Source: Halomonas citrativorans
GTDB taxonomy: Bacteria > Pseudomonadota > Gammaproteobacteria > Pseudomonadales > Halomonadaceae
DNA length: 64,000 nucleotides
Reading direction: 5' to 3'
Assembly: GCF_900163645.1 (NCBI RefSeq)
Contig: NZ_FUKM01000063.1
Span: 1 to 64,000 of the forward strand
A program made the translations under genes and the position numbers. Under the pieces are notes generated by a model. The model worked only from the letters and a program-made list of their open reading frames with translations. It had not been told where the DNA came from and did not search any database. Below, piece after piece: positions 17,104 to 25,668 of the stretch (position 1 is the first letter of the stretch; each line of letters starts with the position of its first letter).

Positions 17104-18795
17104 CTACATAAGTGGGTCCGTAACGCCAAGCACATAGAACGCTACCATCGCAATAATACCCGCGAAGACAAGATAGTAGATGGTGGGAATAATGGTTTTA
17201 CGAATGGTCGTACCTTCACGGCCCAGCAGGCCAACGGTCGCAGAAGCCGCCACAACGTTGTGAATCGCAATCATGTTACCCGCAGCGGCACCGACTGCCT
17301 GCAGGGCCACCATCATGGCGGTTGAAACGCCCAGCGTTTGGGCGACGTTAAATTGAAACTCTGCCAGCATCAGGTTAGAAACCGTATTGGAACCTGCAAT
17401 AAAGGCACCCATGGCGCCCACTGTGGGGGCGAAGAAGGGATAAATGTTGCCCATGCCATGAGCAACTGCCTGCGCCATCATTACCGGCATTGACACCAGA
17501 TCCGCCCCATTAACCCCTGAATTGATCAAAATACGTACCATGGGTACGGTGAAAATCAATACAAAGCCCGCGCCCAATATCGTTTTGGTTGACTCTGATA
17601 CCGCCGCGCTTATTTTGCTCGGGTTCATCCTGTGCAGGAAGTAGGTAACGATCACCACCGCCATAATAATCCCACCCGGTAGATAAAGTGGCTGTACACC
17701 ACCACTAACGCCCGTCTCGCCTAGAATATTGTTCCAGTCCAAGCTGATAGAAGTGAGTGCCACCCGCAGCGGTTCAATGGTTCGTGAAGCTACCAGGAAC
17801 AGCGCCAGCAATACATAGGGAACCCAACCCATAAAAGTAGACATCGGGGCCTTTCCGGCGACATCTTCAAGCTTGATTTGCAGGTTGCCAATCCACTCAT
17901 CCGGCCAAGAGGTTGATTCCGGAAAGTCCCAGGTATCTTTGGGAAGCAAAAAGCCTTTACGCGCTGCCGGTACAACAATTGCCAAGCCGACCATGGCACC
18001 AATCATGGAGGGAAATTCCGGGCCCAGGAAAACGCCCACCAGCATATAAGGAATCACAAACGAAATGCCGGTGAAAAGGGCAAACGGTACAATCGAAAGC
18101 CCCTCTTTCCAGGAGCGGTTGGCGCCGAAGAAACGCACCATCACCAGTACCAAAATCAGCGGCATGCAGATGCCGATGATGCCATGCGTAATAGCCACTT
18201 CGCTGGTGATCAGTTGGAAAAATGTGCCCCAAGTGGAGCCATCCGCTTCCAATTGTGCCGTTATGCCCGCGCGGTCCAGCCCGCTGCCCACGCCCACGAT
18301 AATAGGCGTGCCCACGGCGCCGAACGACACCGGGGTAGATTGGATCATCATGCCCACCACGACAGCGGCAAGTGCCGGGAAGCCCAAGGCAACCATTAGC
18401 GGTGCGGCCACGGCAGCGGGAGTGCCGAAGCCAGAAGCGCCTTCAATAAAGCAACCAAACAGCCAGGCAACGATCAGTGCCTGAACGCGACGGTCCGGAC
18501 TGATGCCTGAAAAACCATTGCGAATAGCGGTAATGCCCCCTGAATGCTTCAAGGTATTGAGCAGCAAAATGGCGCCAAAAATAATCCACAGCAGGCCTGC
18601 TGTTTGTATAAGGCCTTGGATAGTCGAGGCGGCCACGCGGCTAAATGACATATCCCAGGCAGTCAGTCCAATGGTGGCTGCGGTGAGGAATACAATCGGC
18701 ATCGCTATTTTGGCCGGTATTTTAAAACCAACGAGTAAAATACCTGCCAGCAGTAACGGCAAAAAAGCCAGAAGAGCAAGTGTTGTTTCGTTCAT
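17104..18795 (-). CDS. lctP: LctP/GlcA-family lactate or glycolate permease
   Basis: This 563-residue hydrophobic permease of the lactate permease family (LldP/LctP/GlcA) has about 13 to 14 membrane segments. Hallmarks include the [21 protein letters not shown] stretch, [16 protein letters not shown] and the C-terminal [23 protein letters not shown]. Family members import L-lactate, D-lactate and glycolate by proton symport. E. coli GlcA is a paralogue that sits in the glc operon. As glycolate oxidase genes lie 12 kb away and no lactate dehydrogenase lldD is adjacent, a glycolate role is as likely as lactate. It stands alone on the minus strand. Confidence 0.9.
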   Translation of the reverse strand: MNETTLALLAFLPLLLAGILLVGFKIPAKIAMPIVFLTAATIGLTAWDMSFSRVAASTIQGLIQTAGLLWIIFGAILLLNTLKHSGGITAIRNGFSGISPDRRVQALIVAWLFGCFIEGASGFGTPAAVAAPLMVALGFPALAAVVVGMMIQSTPVSFGAVGTPIIVGVGSGLDRAGITAQLEADGSTWGTFFQLITSEVAITHGIIGICMPLILVLVMVRFFGANRSWKEGLSIVPFALFTGISFVIPYMLVGVFLGPEFPSMIGAMVGLAIVVPAARKGFLLPKDTWDFPESTSWPDEWIGNLQIKLEDVAGKAPMSTFMGWVPYVLLALFLVASRTIEPLRVALTSISLDWNNILGETGVSGGVQPLYLPGGIIMAVVIVTYFLHRMNPSKISAAVSESTKTILGAGFVLIFTVPMVRILINSGVNGADLVSMPVMMAQAVAHGMGNIYPFFAPTVGAMGAFIAGSNTVSNLMLAEFQFNVAQTLGVSTAMMVALQAVGAAAGNMIAIHNVVAASATVGLLGREGTTIRKTIIPTIYYLVFAGIIAMVAFYVLGVTDPLM

Positions 18796-19134
18796 GGGAG
18801 AGACGCCTTGTTATTTATTGATATCCCGCAATCGTTGTCTATCGTTTTAAGTACTAATGAGAAAGATACGGCTCAGCACAGGAAATAACACTATTGAAAC
18901 GTTGATCTTGTCAGAAAACGCGTTGTTTAGGGGCAGCATAATGCTGCGGGGTAATCATCAAGTGATTGTTTCATTGTGGTTATTAAGGAGTTTCAAGCAT
19001 TGTTGGAAGAGAGCGTCATTAGACTAAAAGAGAGTGCAGGGGCTCTCTACTTCTCCAGACAGTGCTTTAAACTCAATGGCGATGAATGCGCCATTTTTGA
19101 ATTTCCTCTTTTCATTAACGGTAAGGGCAAAAAG
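18796..19134. other. Intergenic region lctP / GST-fold gene
   Basis: A 339-bp divergent intergenic region. It holds a GCAGCAT-A-ATGCTGC inverted repeat at 18933-18947 that could be an operator, and the ribosome site AAGGG of the next gene. In-frame sequence upstream of 19135 is open but has no family similarity, so I do not call it coding. Confidence 0.6.
18933..18947. promoter_or_regulatory. GCAGCAT-A-ATGCTGC inverted repeat
   Basis: A perfect 7-bp inverted repeat with a one-base centre lies in the lctP / GST-fold intergenic region. Such compact symmetry fits a dimeric regulator site. No regulator can be named. Confidence 0.35.
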
Positions 19135-19830
19135 ATGACACGTACGCTCTATGACCTGTGTGGCCGTGACGAACGACTGCGTTTTTCTCCCTATTGCTGG
19201 CGCGTGCGCATGGCGCTGGCTCATAAGGGGCTGGCCTATAACACCATCGCTTGGCGATTTGAGGACAAGCAGGCGCTGGCATTCGCTGACTATGATAAAG
19301 TCCCGGTGCTGTGTGATGGGGATCAGGTCATTACCGATAGTTTTAAGATAATGCGCTACCTGGATAAAGCCTATCCCGACGCCCCTGTATTGGGTGAAGG
19401 AACGGCATACCAACGCGCGCTGTTTTTTAAATACTATGTCGAGCGCAGCGTAACGCCCTCCCTGTTTCGTAGCGTTGCACTGGATTTATTGGCCGCCATT
19501 CATCCCGATGACCGTGATTACTTTCGTAAAACCCGCGAAGCGCGCTTTGGGGCACGCCTGGAAGAAGTGCATAACCCCGAACAGGGCAAGCAGCAGCTTT
19601 ACCAAGTGCTGGCGCCGGTACGTGAGCAGTTACATGGCAGCCCTTTTCTGGATGGCGAAACACCCAGCGGTATCGATTACTTACTGTTTGGAAGCATGAT
19701 GTGGACCCACACCGTCTCGCTTGAGCCGTTGACCGAATCCGATGATCCGGTCTCTGAGTGGTTTACGCGTATGCTGGATGCTCATAATGGGATTGCGCGC
19801 CAGGCAATCACGATTCGTGATTTAAATTAA
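19135..19830 (+). CDS. Glutathione S-transferase family protein
   Basis: This 231-residue GST-fold protein has an N-terminal thioredoxin-like domain (about 1-80). LRFSPYCWRVRMALAHKGL carries the position of the usual active-site motif, followed by VPVLCDGDQVITDSFKIMRYL with the glutathione-binding cis-Pro (VPVL) and D-S pair. A helical C-terminal domain follows. The start at 19135 is chosen because AAGGG lies just upstream and the thioredoxin fold begins directly after. Relatives include beta-etherase-like GSTs, but the substrate is not predictable. It is monocistronic between lctP and the phasin gene. Confidence 0.8.
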   Translation: MTRTLYDLCGRDERLRFSPYCWRVRMALAHKGLAYNTIAWRFEDKQALAFADYDKVPVLCDGDQVITDSFKIMRYLDKAYPDAPVLGEGTAYQRALFFKYYVERSVTPSLFRSVALDLLAAIHPDDRDYFRKTREARFGARLEEVHNPEQGKQQLYQVLAPVREQLHGSPFLDGETPSGIDYLLFGSMMWTHTVSLEPLTESDDPVSEWFTRMLDAHNGIARQAITIRDLN

Positions 19831-19879
19831 AAATCGAATAAACTGCTGATTAAAAAGCGCCTTGAGAGCAGTACGTGGC

Positions 19880-19920
19880 GTGCAGCGCACGGGAATATAA
19901 AAAACCATGTTGCGCTGCAC
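19880..19920. promoter_or_regulatory. 10-bp inverted repeat upstream of phasin gene
   Basis: GTGCAGCGCA (19880-19889) and its perfect complement TGCGCTGCAC (19911-19920) are separated by 21 AT-rich bases. They lie about 110 bp upstream of the phasin start. They may be two half-sites for a regulator; PhaR, the usual phasin repressor, recognises TGC-rich sites (inference), or they may form a hairpin. Confidence 0.45.
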
Positions 19921-20028
19921 AAAAAGCACTGCTAGGTTTACGTTCAGCAGCGGCAAATGCCAACGCAATAGCAGCGCCTCCACGACTAATGGGCGGCGGC
20001 CTGCTAGCTAACTCAAGGAGATGTCGTG

Positions 20029-20427
20029 ATGATGAAGACTGCAGAGAATAACACCCAACAGTTCGAGTCTGCCTTTGTATCACCTATGCGTTCTTACACG
20101 CATGCAGCGCTTGATTACTATGAAAAGCTGATGGGTGCTCAACTTGATGCTGCCCGCGCTTACTCAGATATGACCATTTCCCAAGCACGCACTTGGCTGG
20201 ATGTTAAAGATGCTGATGGTTTTAAGAAAGCCATGGAAAGCCAGCAGCGCGTTGCAAGTGACTTCATGGAGCGGGTGAAAGGGGATTCTGAAAAAGTAAC
20301 CTCTATCAGCCAGAGCTTTATGCAGGACAGCGCCAAAATGGCCGAAGAAAATGCCCAGAAGGCGAGCAATGCCACGCAGAAAGCGGCTGATAACGTTCAG
20401 AAGTCAGCAGAGTCGGCAAAAAAGTAA
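20029..20427 (+). CDS. phaP: Phasin family protein
   Basis: This 132-residue helical protein of the phasin family coats polyhydroxyalkanoate granules. The chain is rich in Ala, Lys, Glu and Gln and has long amphipathic helices. The C-terminus is a low-complexity Ala/Lys tail (about 108-132, such as ATQKAADNVQKSAESAKK) that suggests a coiled coil. AAGGAG lies 8 nt upstream of ATG 20029; the next codon is also ATG. A strong terminator follows, so it is a stand-alone gene, normal for an abundant granule protein. PHA synthase is not in this window. Confidence 0.88.
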   Translation: MMKTAENNTQQFESAFVSPMRSYTHAALDYYEKLMGAQLDAARAYSDMTISQARTWLDVKDADGFKKAMESQQRVASDFMERVKGDSEKVTSISQSFMQDSAKMAEENAQKASNATQKAADNVQKSAESAKK

Positions 20428-20456
20428 ATCCCTGTTAAGCCATTCACATGGCGATG

Positions 20457-20492
20457 AAAGCGCTGCGATCCTCTGGACGCAGCGCTTTTTTT
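20457..20492 (+). terminator. Rho-independent terminator after phaP
   Basis: AAAGCGCTGCG pairs with CGCAGCGCTTT around a 10-nt loop, followed by a run of T. Strong and correctly placed 30 nt after the phasin stop. Confidence 0.92.
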
Positions 20493-20596
20493 ATTGCTCA
20501 TCATTAGCCAAACGTCATGTAATATCGCCCACCCAAGCGAGGCCAAGCGCGATATCATGACGCGATGCAAACGTAAGGAGGCGATAGGAGAGCCAC

Positions 20597-21313
20597 ATGA
20601 GTGATGCGCAGGCGACCGCGAAGCGGGTTGCTCCAGAAAAAGAGGGCGATGAACGTCACGATGCTATATATCGTGCGGTAAGCGATGCGATTGTTGAACA
20701 GCGCCTAAAGCCCGGTGCCAGGCTGCGTGAAGATGCGCTTGCCGACGTGTTTAGCATTAGCCGTACCGGCATACGCAAGATTTTACAGCGTCTTGCGCTG
20801 GAGCAATTGGTAACCCTAACGCCCCGCCGCGGTGCCAGTGTTACCCGACCCACCGCCGATGAAGCCAAGGATGTTTTCGATGCCCGGCAGCTTGTCGAGT
20901 GCGGATTAATGCCCGATGTGGCAAAGCGAATCGGTGAAAAAGAAGCTGCTGAACTGCGCGAGATGGCCCGCGAGGAGCGTCACGCACTGCGCAGTGGTCA
21001 ACAGAGCACCGCCATTCGCCTGTCAGCGGATTTTCATGTGCGCCTCGCCCAGCTTTCCGGCAATGCCACGCTTGCCGAATTTGTAGAACGCCTCTGCTCG
21101 CGCTCATCGCTTATTCTTGCGGTATACGGCCACCGTGGTCACCTGGGCTGCGAATCCCACGACCATGATGACCTGATCGGCTATCTGGAATCCGGCAACG
21201 GTGAGCGCGCCAAAGCCTTTATGAGCCGCCACCTAAAAGCGATTGAAGCCTCGCTCTCCATGGTCGAAGAAGAGGAGAGCGCCCCGGATCTACAGCAGAT
21301 ATTTGGGGACTGA
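20597..21313 (+). CDS. GntR/FadR-family transcriptional regulator
   Basis: This 238-residue GntR regulator has a winged helix at about 20-88 (PGARLREDALADVFSISRTG core) and an FCD domain at about 95-220. It is encoded between the phasin gene and the convergent ilvY. No obvious target operon is adjacent. GntR proteins of this kind control purine and ureide catabolism in some Gammaproteobacteria (HpxS in Klebsiella), and a ureide block lies 5 to 10 kb downstream with TTGTATACAA palindromes, so a link is possible but speculative. The ribosome site AGGAG precedes the ATG. Confidence 0.85.
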   Translation: MSDAQATAKRVAPEKEGDERHDAIYRAVSDAIVEQRLKPGARLREDALADVFSISRTGIRKILQRLALEQLVTLTPRRGASVTRPTADEAKDVFDARQLVECGLMPDVAKRIGEKEAAELREMAREERHALRSGQQSTAIRLSADFHVRLAQLSGNATLAEFVERLCSRSSLILAVYGHRGHLGCESHDHDDLIGYLESGNGERAKAFMSRHLKAIEASLSMVEEEESAPDLQQIFGD

Positions 21314-21346
21314 GGCGAGCTTAATCGCTAAAGCCGCGTGTGGAGC

Positions 21347-22234
21347 TTACATCAAGCTCCAGAACGCTTCGACCAGCGGGTTTTTCAGGTTCTTCTTCAG
21401 GGTAAACAAGCCAATATCGTAGGGCGCTAGTTCCGGCGCCACGTCGAGTACTCGAATGCGACCCACCAATGGGCTGTTGTCGAGGACGATTTTAGGCACC
21501 ACGCCAATGCCAAAGCCCAGGCTCACCATGCTGACAATGGCTTCATTACCGGTGACCTGGGCATAAATACGTGGCGAGATGTCCAGCTTGCGAAACCACT
21601 CATCTACACGCGCTCTGGAGACGCCGCTTTCCGATAGAATCATGGGAGTGTTCGCCCATTCTGCCGGTGTGATCGGTGTCCCGGTTGGCGCATTCGGCAC
21701 TTGCTGTTCCAGCGGGGCAATAAACAGCAACGGCGACGTAGCGATGGGCTTAAAGGCCAGACCCCGCGGTAGATGGGCAGGCTTTGCTGCAATGCTAAGG
21801 TCTTCTTTACCATCCAGCACGTGCGCAATGGCGTGTTCCGGGTCGCCTGTGCGCAGCTTGATTTCAATGGCCGGGTAGGCGATACGAAAGCGGCGAAGCA
21901 GCTCGTGCAAAAAGCTGTAGCTTGCCGTCACCGAGCCATACAAACTGATTTCACCGCTTAATTGGTCAAGATTGTCGGTTAACTCATGGCGGATCAAATT
22001 CCATTGGCTGCTGGCATCGCGGGCATACGTGAGGAATTTTTGCCCTTCCTGAGTCAACACCACGGTCCGGTTGTCGCGGTTAAACAGCGACACGCCCAGT
22101 TCGTCTTCCAAGTGGCGGATGTTGCGCGAAAGCGCAGAAATGCTGACGTAGCACTCGTCGCTTGCACGGCCGAAATGCAGCGTTTCGGCCAGCGCGAGAA
22201 ATTGTTTTAAAAGTTTAAAGTTCATAAGCGCCAT
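21347..22234 (-). CDS. ilvY: LysR-type activator IlvY
   Basis: This 295-residue LysR regulator has an N-terminal helix-turn-helix (about 1-60; FLALAETLHFGRASDECYVS and ALSRNIRHLEDELGVSLFNR). A periplasmic-binding-protein-like effector domain covers about 92-290. It is divergent from ilvC, as in E. coli, where IlvY activates ilvC on binding acetolactate or acetohydroxybutyrate. The divergent region contains a candidate T-N11-A operator. The 3' end carries a GGAGCT/AGCTCC hairpin overlapping the stop codon. Length and context make the assignment firm. Confidence 0.93.
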   Translation of the reverse strand: MALMNFKLLKQFLALAETLHFGRASDECYVSISALSRNIRHLEDELGVSLFNRDNRTVVLTQEGQKFLTYARDASSQWNLIRHELTDNLDQLSGEISLYGSVTASYSFLHELLRRFRIAYPAIEIKLRTGDPEHAIAHVLDGKEDLSIAAKPAHLPRGLAFKPIATSPLLFIAPLEQQVPNAPTGTPITPAEWANTPMILSESGVSRARVDEWFRKLDISPRIYAQVTGNEAIVSMVSLGFGIGVVPKIVLDNSPLVGRIRVLDVAPELAPYDIGLFTLKKNLKNPLVEAFWSLM

Positions 22235-22268
22235 GATAATAGCGTTTTGTGAAAATAGGGACGTGTTG

Positions 22269-22283
22269 TTGCAAATATATCAA
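22269..22283. promoter_or_regulatory. Candidate IlvY operator
   Basis: TTG-N9-CAA with an AT-rich centre (TTGCAAATATATCAA) lies between ilvY and ilvC and fits the LysR T-N11-A rule. Only one convincing copy was seen; IlvY normally binds tandem sites. Confidence 0.45.
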
Positions 22284-22420
22284 TTTAAGAAATAGTCGTT
22301 TTTGGTTAGATTGGATTCACTTACATAGCGCTGGATCCCGTATTGAGCGGCTGTGTCACTTTTTTCGTGTCGGTGTGTCGTGCATCGATAGCGTGATGAT
22401 ACTTAATCAGGATGTAAACG

Positions 22421-23893
22421 ATGGCTAACTATTTCAATACCTTGCCGCTACGCGAACAGCTGGCTCAGCTTGCAAAATGTCGTTTCATGTACAGCTCAGA
22501 ATTTGCTGATGGCGTCGACGCGCTGAAAGGCAAAAAAATGGTAGTGATTGGCTGTGGCGCGCAAGGTCTCAACCAGGGCTTGAACCTGCGTGACAGCGGC
22601 TTGGACGTTTCCTACGCACTGCGTCCTGAAGCCATTGCGCAAAAGCGTCAGTCCTGGAAAAACGCCTCTGAAAACGGTTTCGTGGTGGGTACCTATGAAG
22701 AGCTGATTCCCACGGCAGATATCGTTTTGAACCTGACGCCGGATAAGCAGCACACAGCGGTAGTGAACGCTGTTATGCCGCTTATGAAAGAAGGCGCTTG
22801 CCTGTCCTACTCCCACGGTTTCAACATCGTTGAAGAGGGCATGCAGGTTCGTGATGACCTGACCGTCATCATGGTGGCGCCCAAGTGCCCGGGCTCTGAG
22901 GTGCGTGCTGAATACGTTCGTGGTTTCGGCGTTCCTACCTTGATCGCTGTGCACGAAGCCAATGATCCTAAAGGCGAAGGGCTTGCGCTGGCGAAAGCCT
23001 ACGCAGTGGGCACTGGCGGCCATAAAGCGGGCGTGTTGATGTCCTCTTTCATCGCGGAAGTTAAATCCGACCTGATGGGCGAGCAGACGATTCTTTGCGG
23101 TATGCTGCAAACCGGTTCTATCCTCTGCTTTGATAAAATGATCGAAGAAGGTATTGAGCCAGGTTACGCCTCCAAGCTGATTCAGTACGGCTGGGAAAAC
23201 ATCACCGAAGCGCTTAAGTACGGCGGCGTGACCAACATGCTGGACCGTCTTTCCAACCCGGCCAAAATCAAGGCCTTTGATCTGGCGGAAGAGCTGAAAG
23301 ACATCATGCGTCCGCTGTACAACAAGCATCAAGACGACATCATGAGCGGCCACTTCTCCCGCACGATGATGGAAGACTGGGCGAACGATGATGCTAACCT
23401 TCTGAAATGGCGTGCAGACACTGCCGAAACCAACTTCGAGAAAACGCCTGCTAGCGACGTTGAAATTTCCGAGCAGGAATTCTTCGACAACGGCATCTTG
23501 ATGGTCGCCATGGTGAAAGCGGGCGTTGAGCTTGCGTTCGAAACCATGACTGCAGCGGGCATTATCGCCGAGTCTGCCTACTACGAGTCGCTACACGAAA
23601 CGCCGCTCATCGCGAACACCATCGCGCGCAAGAAATTGTACGAAATGAACGCGACGATCTCTGATACCGCGGAGTACGGTTGCTACCTGTACAACCACGC
23701 CTGTGTGCCGCTGTTGGCAGACTTCATGAAGGGCATTAAATCCGATGTCATCGGTAAAGGCCTTGATCTGGACGACAACGGTGTCGATAACGCACGTTTG
23801 ATTGACGTCAACGATGCGCTTCGCGCTCATCCGGTGGAAGCTGTTGGCGCCGTGCTGCGTGGCCACATGGCCGATATGAAGAAGATCGTTTAA
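22421..23893 (+). CDS. ilvC: Ketol-acid reductoisomerase, class II
   Basis: IlvC converts 2-acetolactate or 2-aceto-2-hydroxybutyrate to dihydroxy acids with NADPH in valine, leucine and isoleucine synthesis. At 490 residues this is the long class II form typical of enterobacteria and relatives, with a duplicated C-terminal helical domain. The Rossmann motif [19 protein letters not shown] is at about 42-60, followed by the NADPH-phosphate contact region [30 protein letters not shown] and the Mg-binding acidic residues of the knotted domain are present. It is divergent from ilvY and ends in a strong terminator. Confidence 0.97.
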   Translation: MANYFNTLPLREQLAQLAKCRFMYSSEFADGVDALKGKKMVVIGCGAQGLNQGLNLRDSGLDVSYALRPEAIAQKRQSWKNASENGFVVGTYEELIPTADIVLNLTPDKQHTAVVNAVMPLMKEGACLSYSHGFNIVEEGMQVRDDLTVIMVAPKCPGSEVRAEYVRGFGVPTLIAVHEANDPKGEGLALAKAYAVGTGGHKAGVLMSSFIAEVKSDLMGEQTILCGMLQTGSILCFDKMIEEGIEPGYASKLIQYGWENITEALKYGGVTNMLDRLSNPAKIKAFDLAEELKDIMRPLYNKHQDDIMSGHFSRTMMEDWANDDANLLKWRADTAETNFEKTPASDVEISEQEFFDNGILMVAMVKAGVELAFETMTAAGIIAESAYYESLHETPLIANTIARKKLYEMNATISDTAEYGCYLYNHACVPLLADFMKGIKSDVIGKGLDLDDNGVDNARLIDVNDALRAHPVEAVGAVLRGHMADMKKIV

Positions 23894-23923
23894 CCCACGG
23901 GTTAACCGTTAGGTAGTCAATTG

Positions 23924-23961
23924 AAAGCCGAGATATCCACCACGATATGCTCGGCTTTTTT
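23924..23961 (+). terminator. Rho-independent terminator after ilvC
   Basis: AAAGCCGAG pairs with CTCGGCTTT, extended by ATAT/ATAT, and a T run follows. The open frame of the next gene extends back into this hairpin, which is one reason to reject that longer start. Confidence 0.92.
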
Positions 23962-24019
23962 ATCTCTAGATAAAGACTTTCCGAACCCTGATTTTTTTAC
24001 CAATGTAAGGAACACGTTC

Positions 24020-25522
24020 ATGGAGCCTTCAACCCGCTTGGCGAGCATTCAGCTAAACAATGCGACGATCAGTTTTGATGATCGCTTCACCCTAAGCGAG
24101 ATTGACTGGACCATCGAACCTCACCAGCATTGGGTCATCACCGGCGCTAACGGTTCCGGTAAGTCGGCCCTGGCGGCGGCACTGGCTGGCGTTGGCAAGA
24201 TTGAAGCGGGCACTGTTCAAGGGCTTCCCGAGCGCGTCGGGCTGGTCTCTTTTGAAGTGCAGGCCGAGCTTATCGCCGAAGAGCTGAAAAAAGACGATGC
24301 CGACATCATGGATGTCGTGTCGCTCGGCACGCCGGTCAGTGAAATGATTTTCGAGCACTGCGAGGATGCCGAACTGGCTTACGAGCTGGTCGAAAAGTTC
24401 GGCCTAACAACACTCCTCGATCGCGCCTTTCGCAAACTCTCCACGGGTGAAACCCGCAAAGTTATGCTGATCCGAGCGCTGGCTAACAAGCCCGATCTGC
24501 TCATTCTAGATGAGCCGTTCGATGGCCTGGACGTCGACACGCTCGCCATGCTGCAAGCCCATCTTGCCTCTATTATCGAAAGCGTCCCCATGGTGATGGT
24601 GCTCAATCGCTTCGACGAAATGCCGGACTTCATCACTCACGTGGCTTACCTGGATAAGGACCGGCCAGACCCGGCGCAAGAGAATAAAAAGCAAGGCAAT
24701 AGAGCGCGTAGGGAAGGTGGGCGACTGGCGTTCACAGTAGACCGCCAGGATGAGGCCGCCTTCAACGAGCTTTACCAACTGCTGCATTTGAAAACGACTG
24801 ACCTAAGCGTGCCCGAGGCCGACCCTGCCCATCAGTTGCCCGCGCTCGACCCCAACCAGCCGTTAGTGAAGCTTAAGCAAGCGACGATTAAATACGGCGA
24901 TACCGTCATTGTGGACTCGCTCGACTGGACGATCGAACGCGGGCAACACTGGCAACTGAGTGGTCCTAACGGCAGCGGTAAAACCTGCGTATTGTCCTTG
25001 ATCACGGGAGACCACCCGCAATGCTATACCAACGATATTTTCGTGTTTGGCTTCCAGCGCGGTAACGGCGAAAGTATCTGGCAGATCAAGCAGTTTATTG
25101 GCTATGTCTCCACGGCCCTGCAATGGGAGTATCGTGTCAGCACTAGCTGCAGGAACGTCATCATCTCGGGCTTTTTTGATAGTATCGGCGTTTACACAAA
25201 ATCTACCGATAATCAGCAAAAGATTGCCGACCAATGGCTTGATTTATTGGGTATGAAAACGCGTGCCGATCAGCCGTTCAATAAGCTTTCCTACGGCGAC
25301 CAGCGGTTGCTACTGATTGCCCGTGCCATGGTGAAGCACCCACCGCTTCTGATACTCGACGAGCCCTGCCTGGGTCTTGACGACATGAACCGCCAGCTCG
25401 TTCTCGCGCTCATCGAGAAAATCTGTGAAGGCAAGGAAACCACGGTGCTGTACGTCAATCACCACACGGAAGACAGGATAAAGGAAATAGACAACCATTT
25501 AACGCTTGATAAAAACCATTAG
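24020..25522 (+). CDS. modF: Duplicated ABC ATPase ModF
   Basis: This 500-residue soluble protein has two ABC ATPase domains. Domain 1 has Walker A GANGSGKS (42-49), signature LSTGETRK (140-147) and Walker B LLILDEPFDGLD (160-171). Domain 2 has a second Walker A GPNGSGKT, a divergent signature LSYGDQR and LLILDEPCLGLD. The pattern VSTSCRNVIISGFFDSIG closely matches E. coli ModF, a 490-residue protein linked to molybdate or photorepair-like functions whose exact role is unclear. The ATG at 24020 follows TAAGGAA. No modABC genes are adjacent, so it is an orphan. It lacks membrane segments. Confidence 0.85.
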   Translation: MEPSTRLASIQLNNATISFDDRFTLSEIDWTIEPHQHWVITGANGSGKSALAAALAGVGKIEAGTVQGLPERVGLVSFEVQAELIAEELKKDDADIMDVVSLGTPVSEMIFEHCEDAELAYELVEKFGLTTLLDRAFRKLSTGETRKVMLIRALANKPDLLILDEPFDGLDVDTLAMLQAHLASIIESVPMVMVLNRFDEMPDFITHVAYLDKDRPDPAQENKKQGNRARREGGRLAFTVDRQDEAAFNELYQLLHLKTTDLSVPEADPAHQLPALDPNQPLVKLKQATIKYGDTVIVDSLDWTIERGQHWQLSGPNGSGKTCVLSLITGDHPQCYTNDIFVFGFQRGNGESIWQIKQFIGYVSTALQWEYRVSTSCRNVIISGFFDSIGVYTKSTDNQQKIADQWLDLLGMKTRADQPFNKLSYGDQRLLLIARAMVKHPPLLILDEPCLGLDDMNRQLVLALIEKICEGKETTVLYVNHHTEDRIKEIDNHLTLDKNH

Positions 25523-25555
25523 GCGCCGACGTTTTCGTAGCCGCTTTCACCCTAA

Positions 25556-25588
25556 AAAGCGCCATCGGCACGAAGCTAATGGCGCTTT
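25556..25588. terminator. Bidirectional terminator between modF and NCS1 permease
   Basis: AAAGCGCCAT and ATGGCGCTTT form a perfect 10-bp stem. On the minus strand the right arm is extended by T residues (five in a row), so it serves the leftward permease gene best; on the plus strand only three T follow. Confidence 0.75.
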
Positions 25589-25604
25589 CAAGTTGCCTAA
25601 ACTG

Positions 25605-25633
25605 TCAGTTTTAAATCATCAGTTTTTAAATCA
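25605..25633. repeat. Short tandem repeat TCAGTTTT(T)AAATCA
   Basis: Two adjacent near-identical units of 14 and 15 bp lie between the terminator and the permease stop codon. A degenerate third copy (CCAGTT) follows. No function visible. Confidence 0.6.
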
Positions 25634-25668
25634 CCAGTTCCTGAAGTATCCGTTAAAACTCACTCATC

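Noticed and set aside
23921-24019. Longer N-terminus for modF
   Set aside because: It would begin inside the ilvC terminator; the family start matches ATG 24020 with its own ribosome site.
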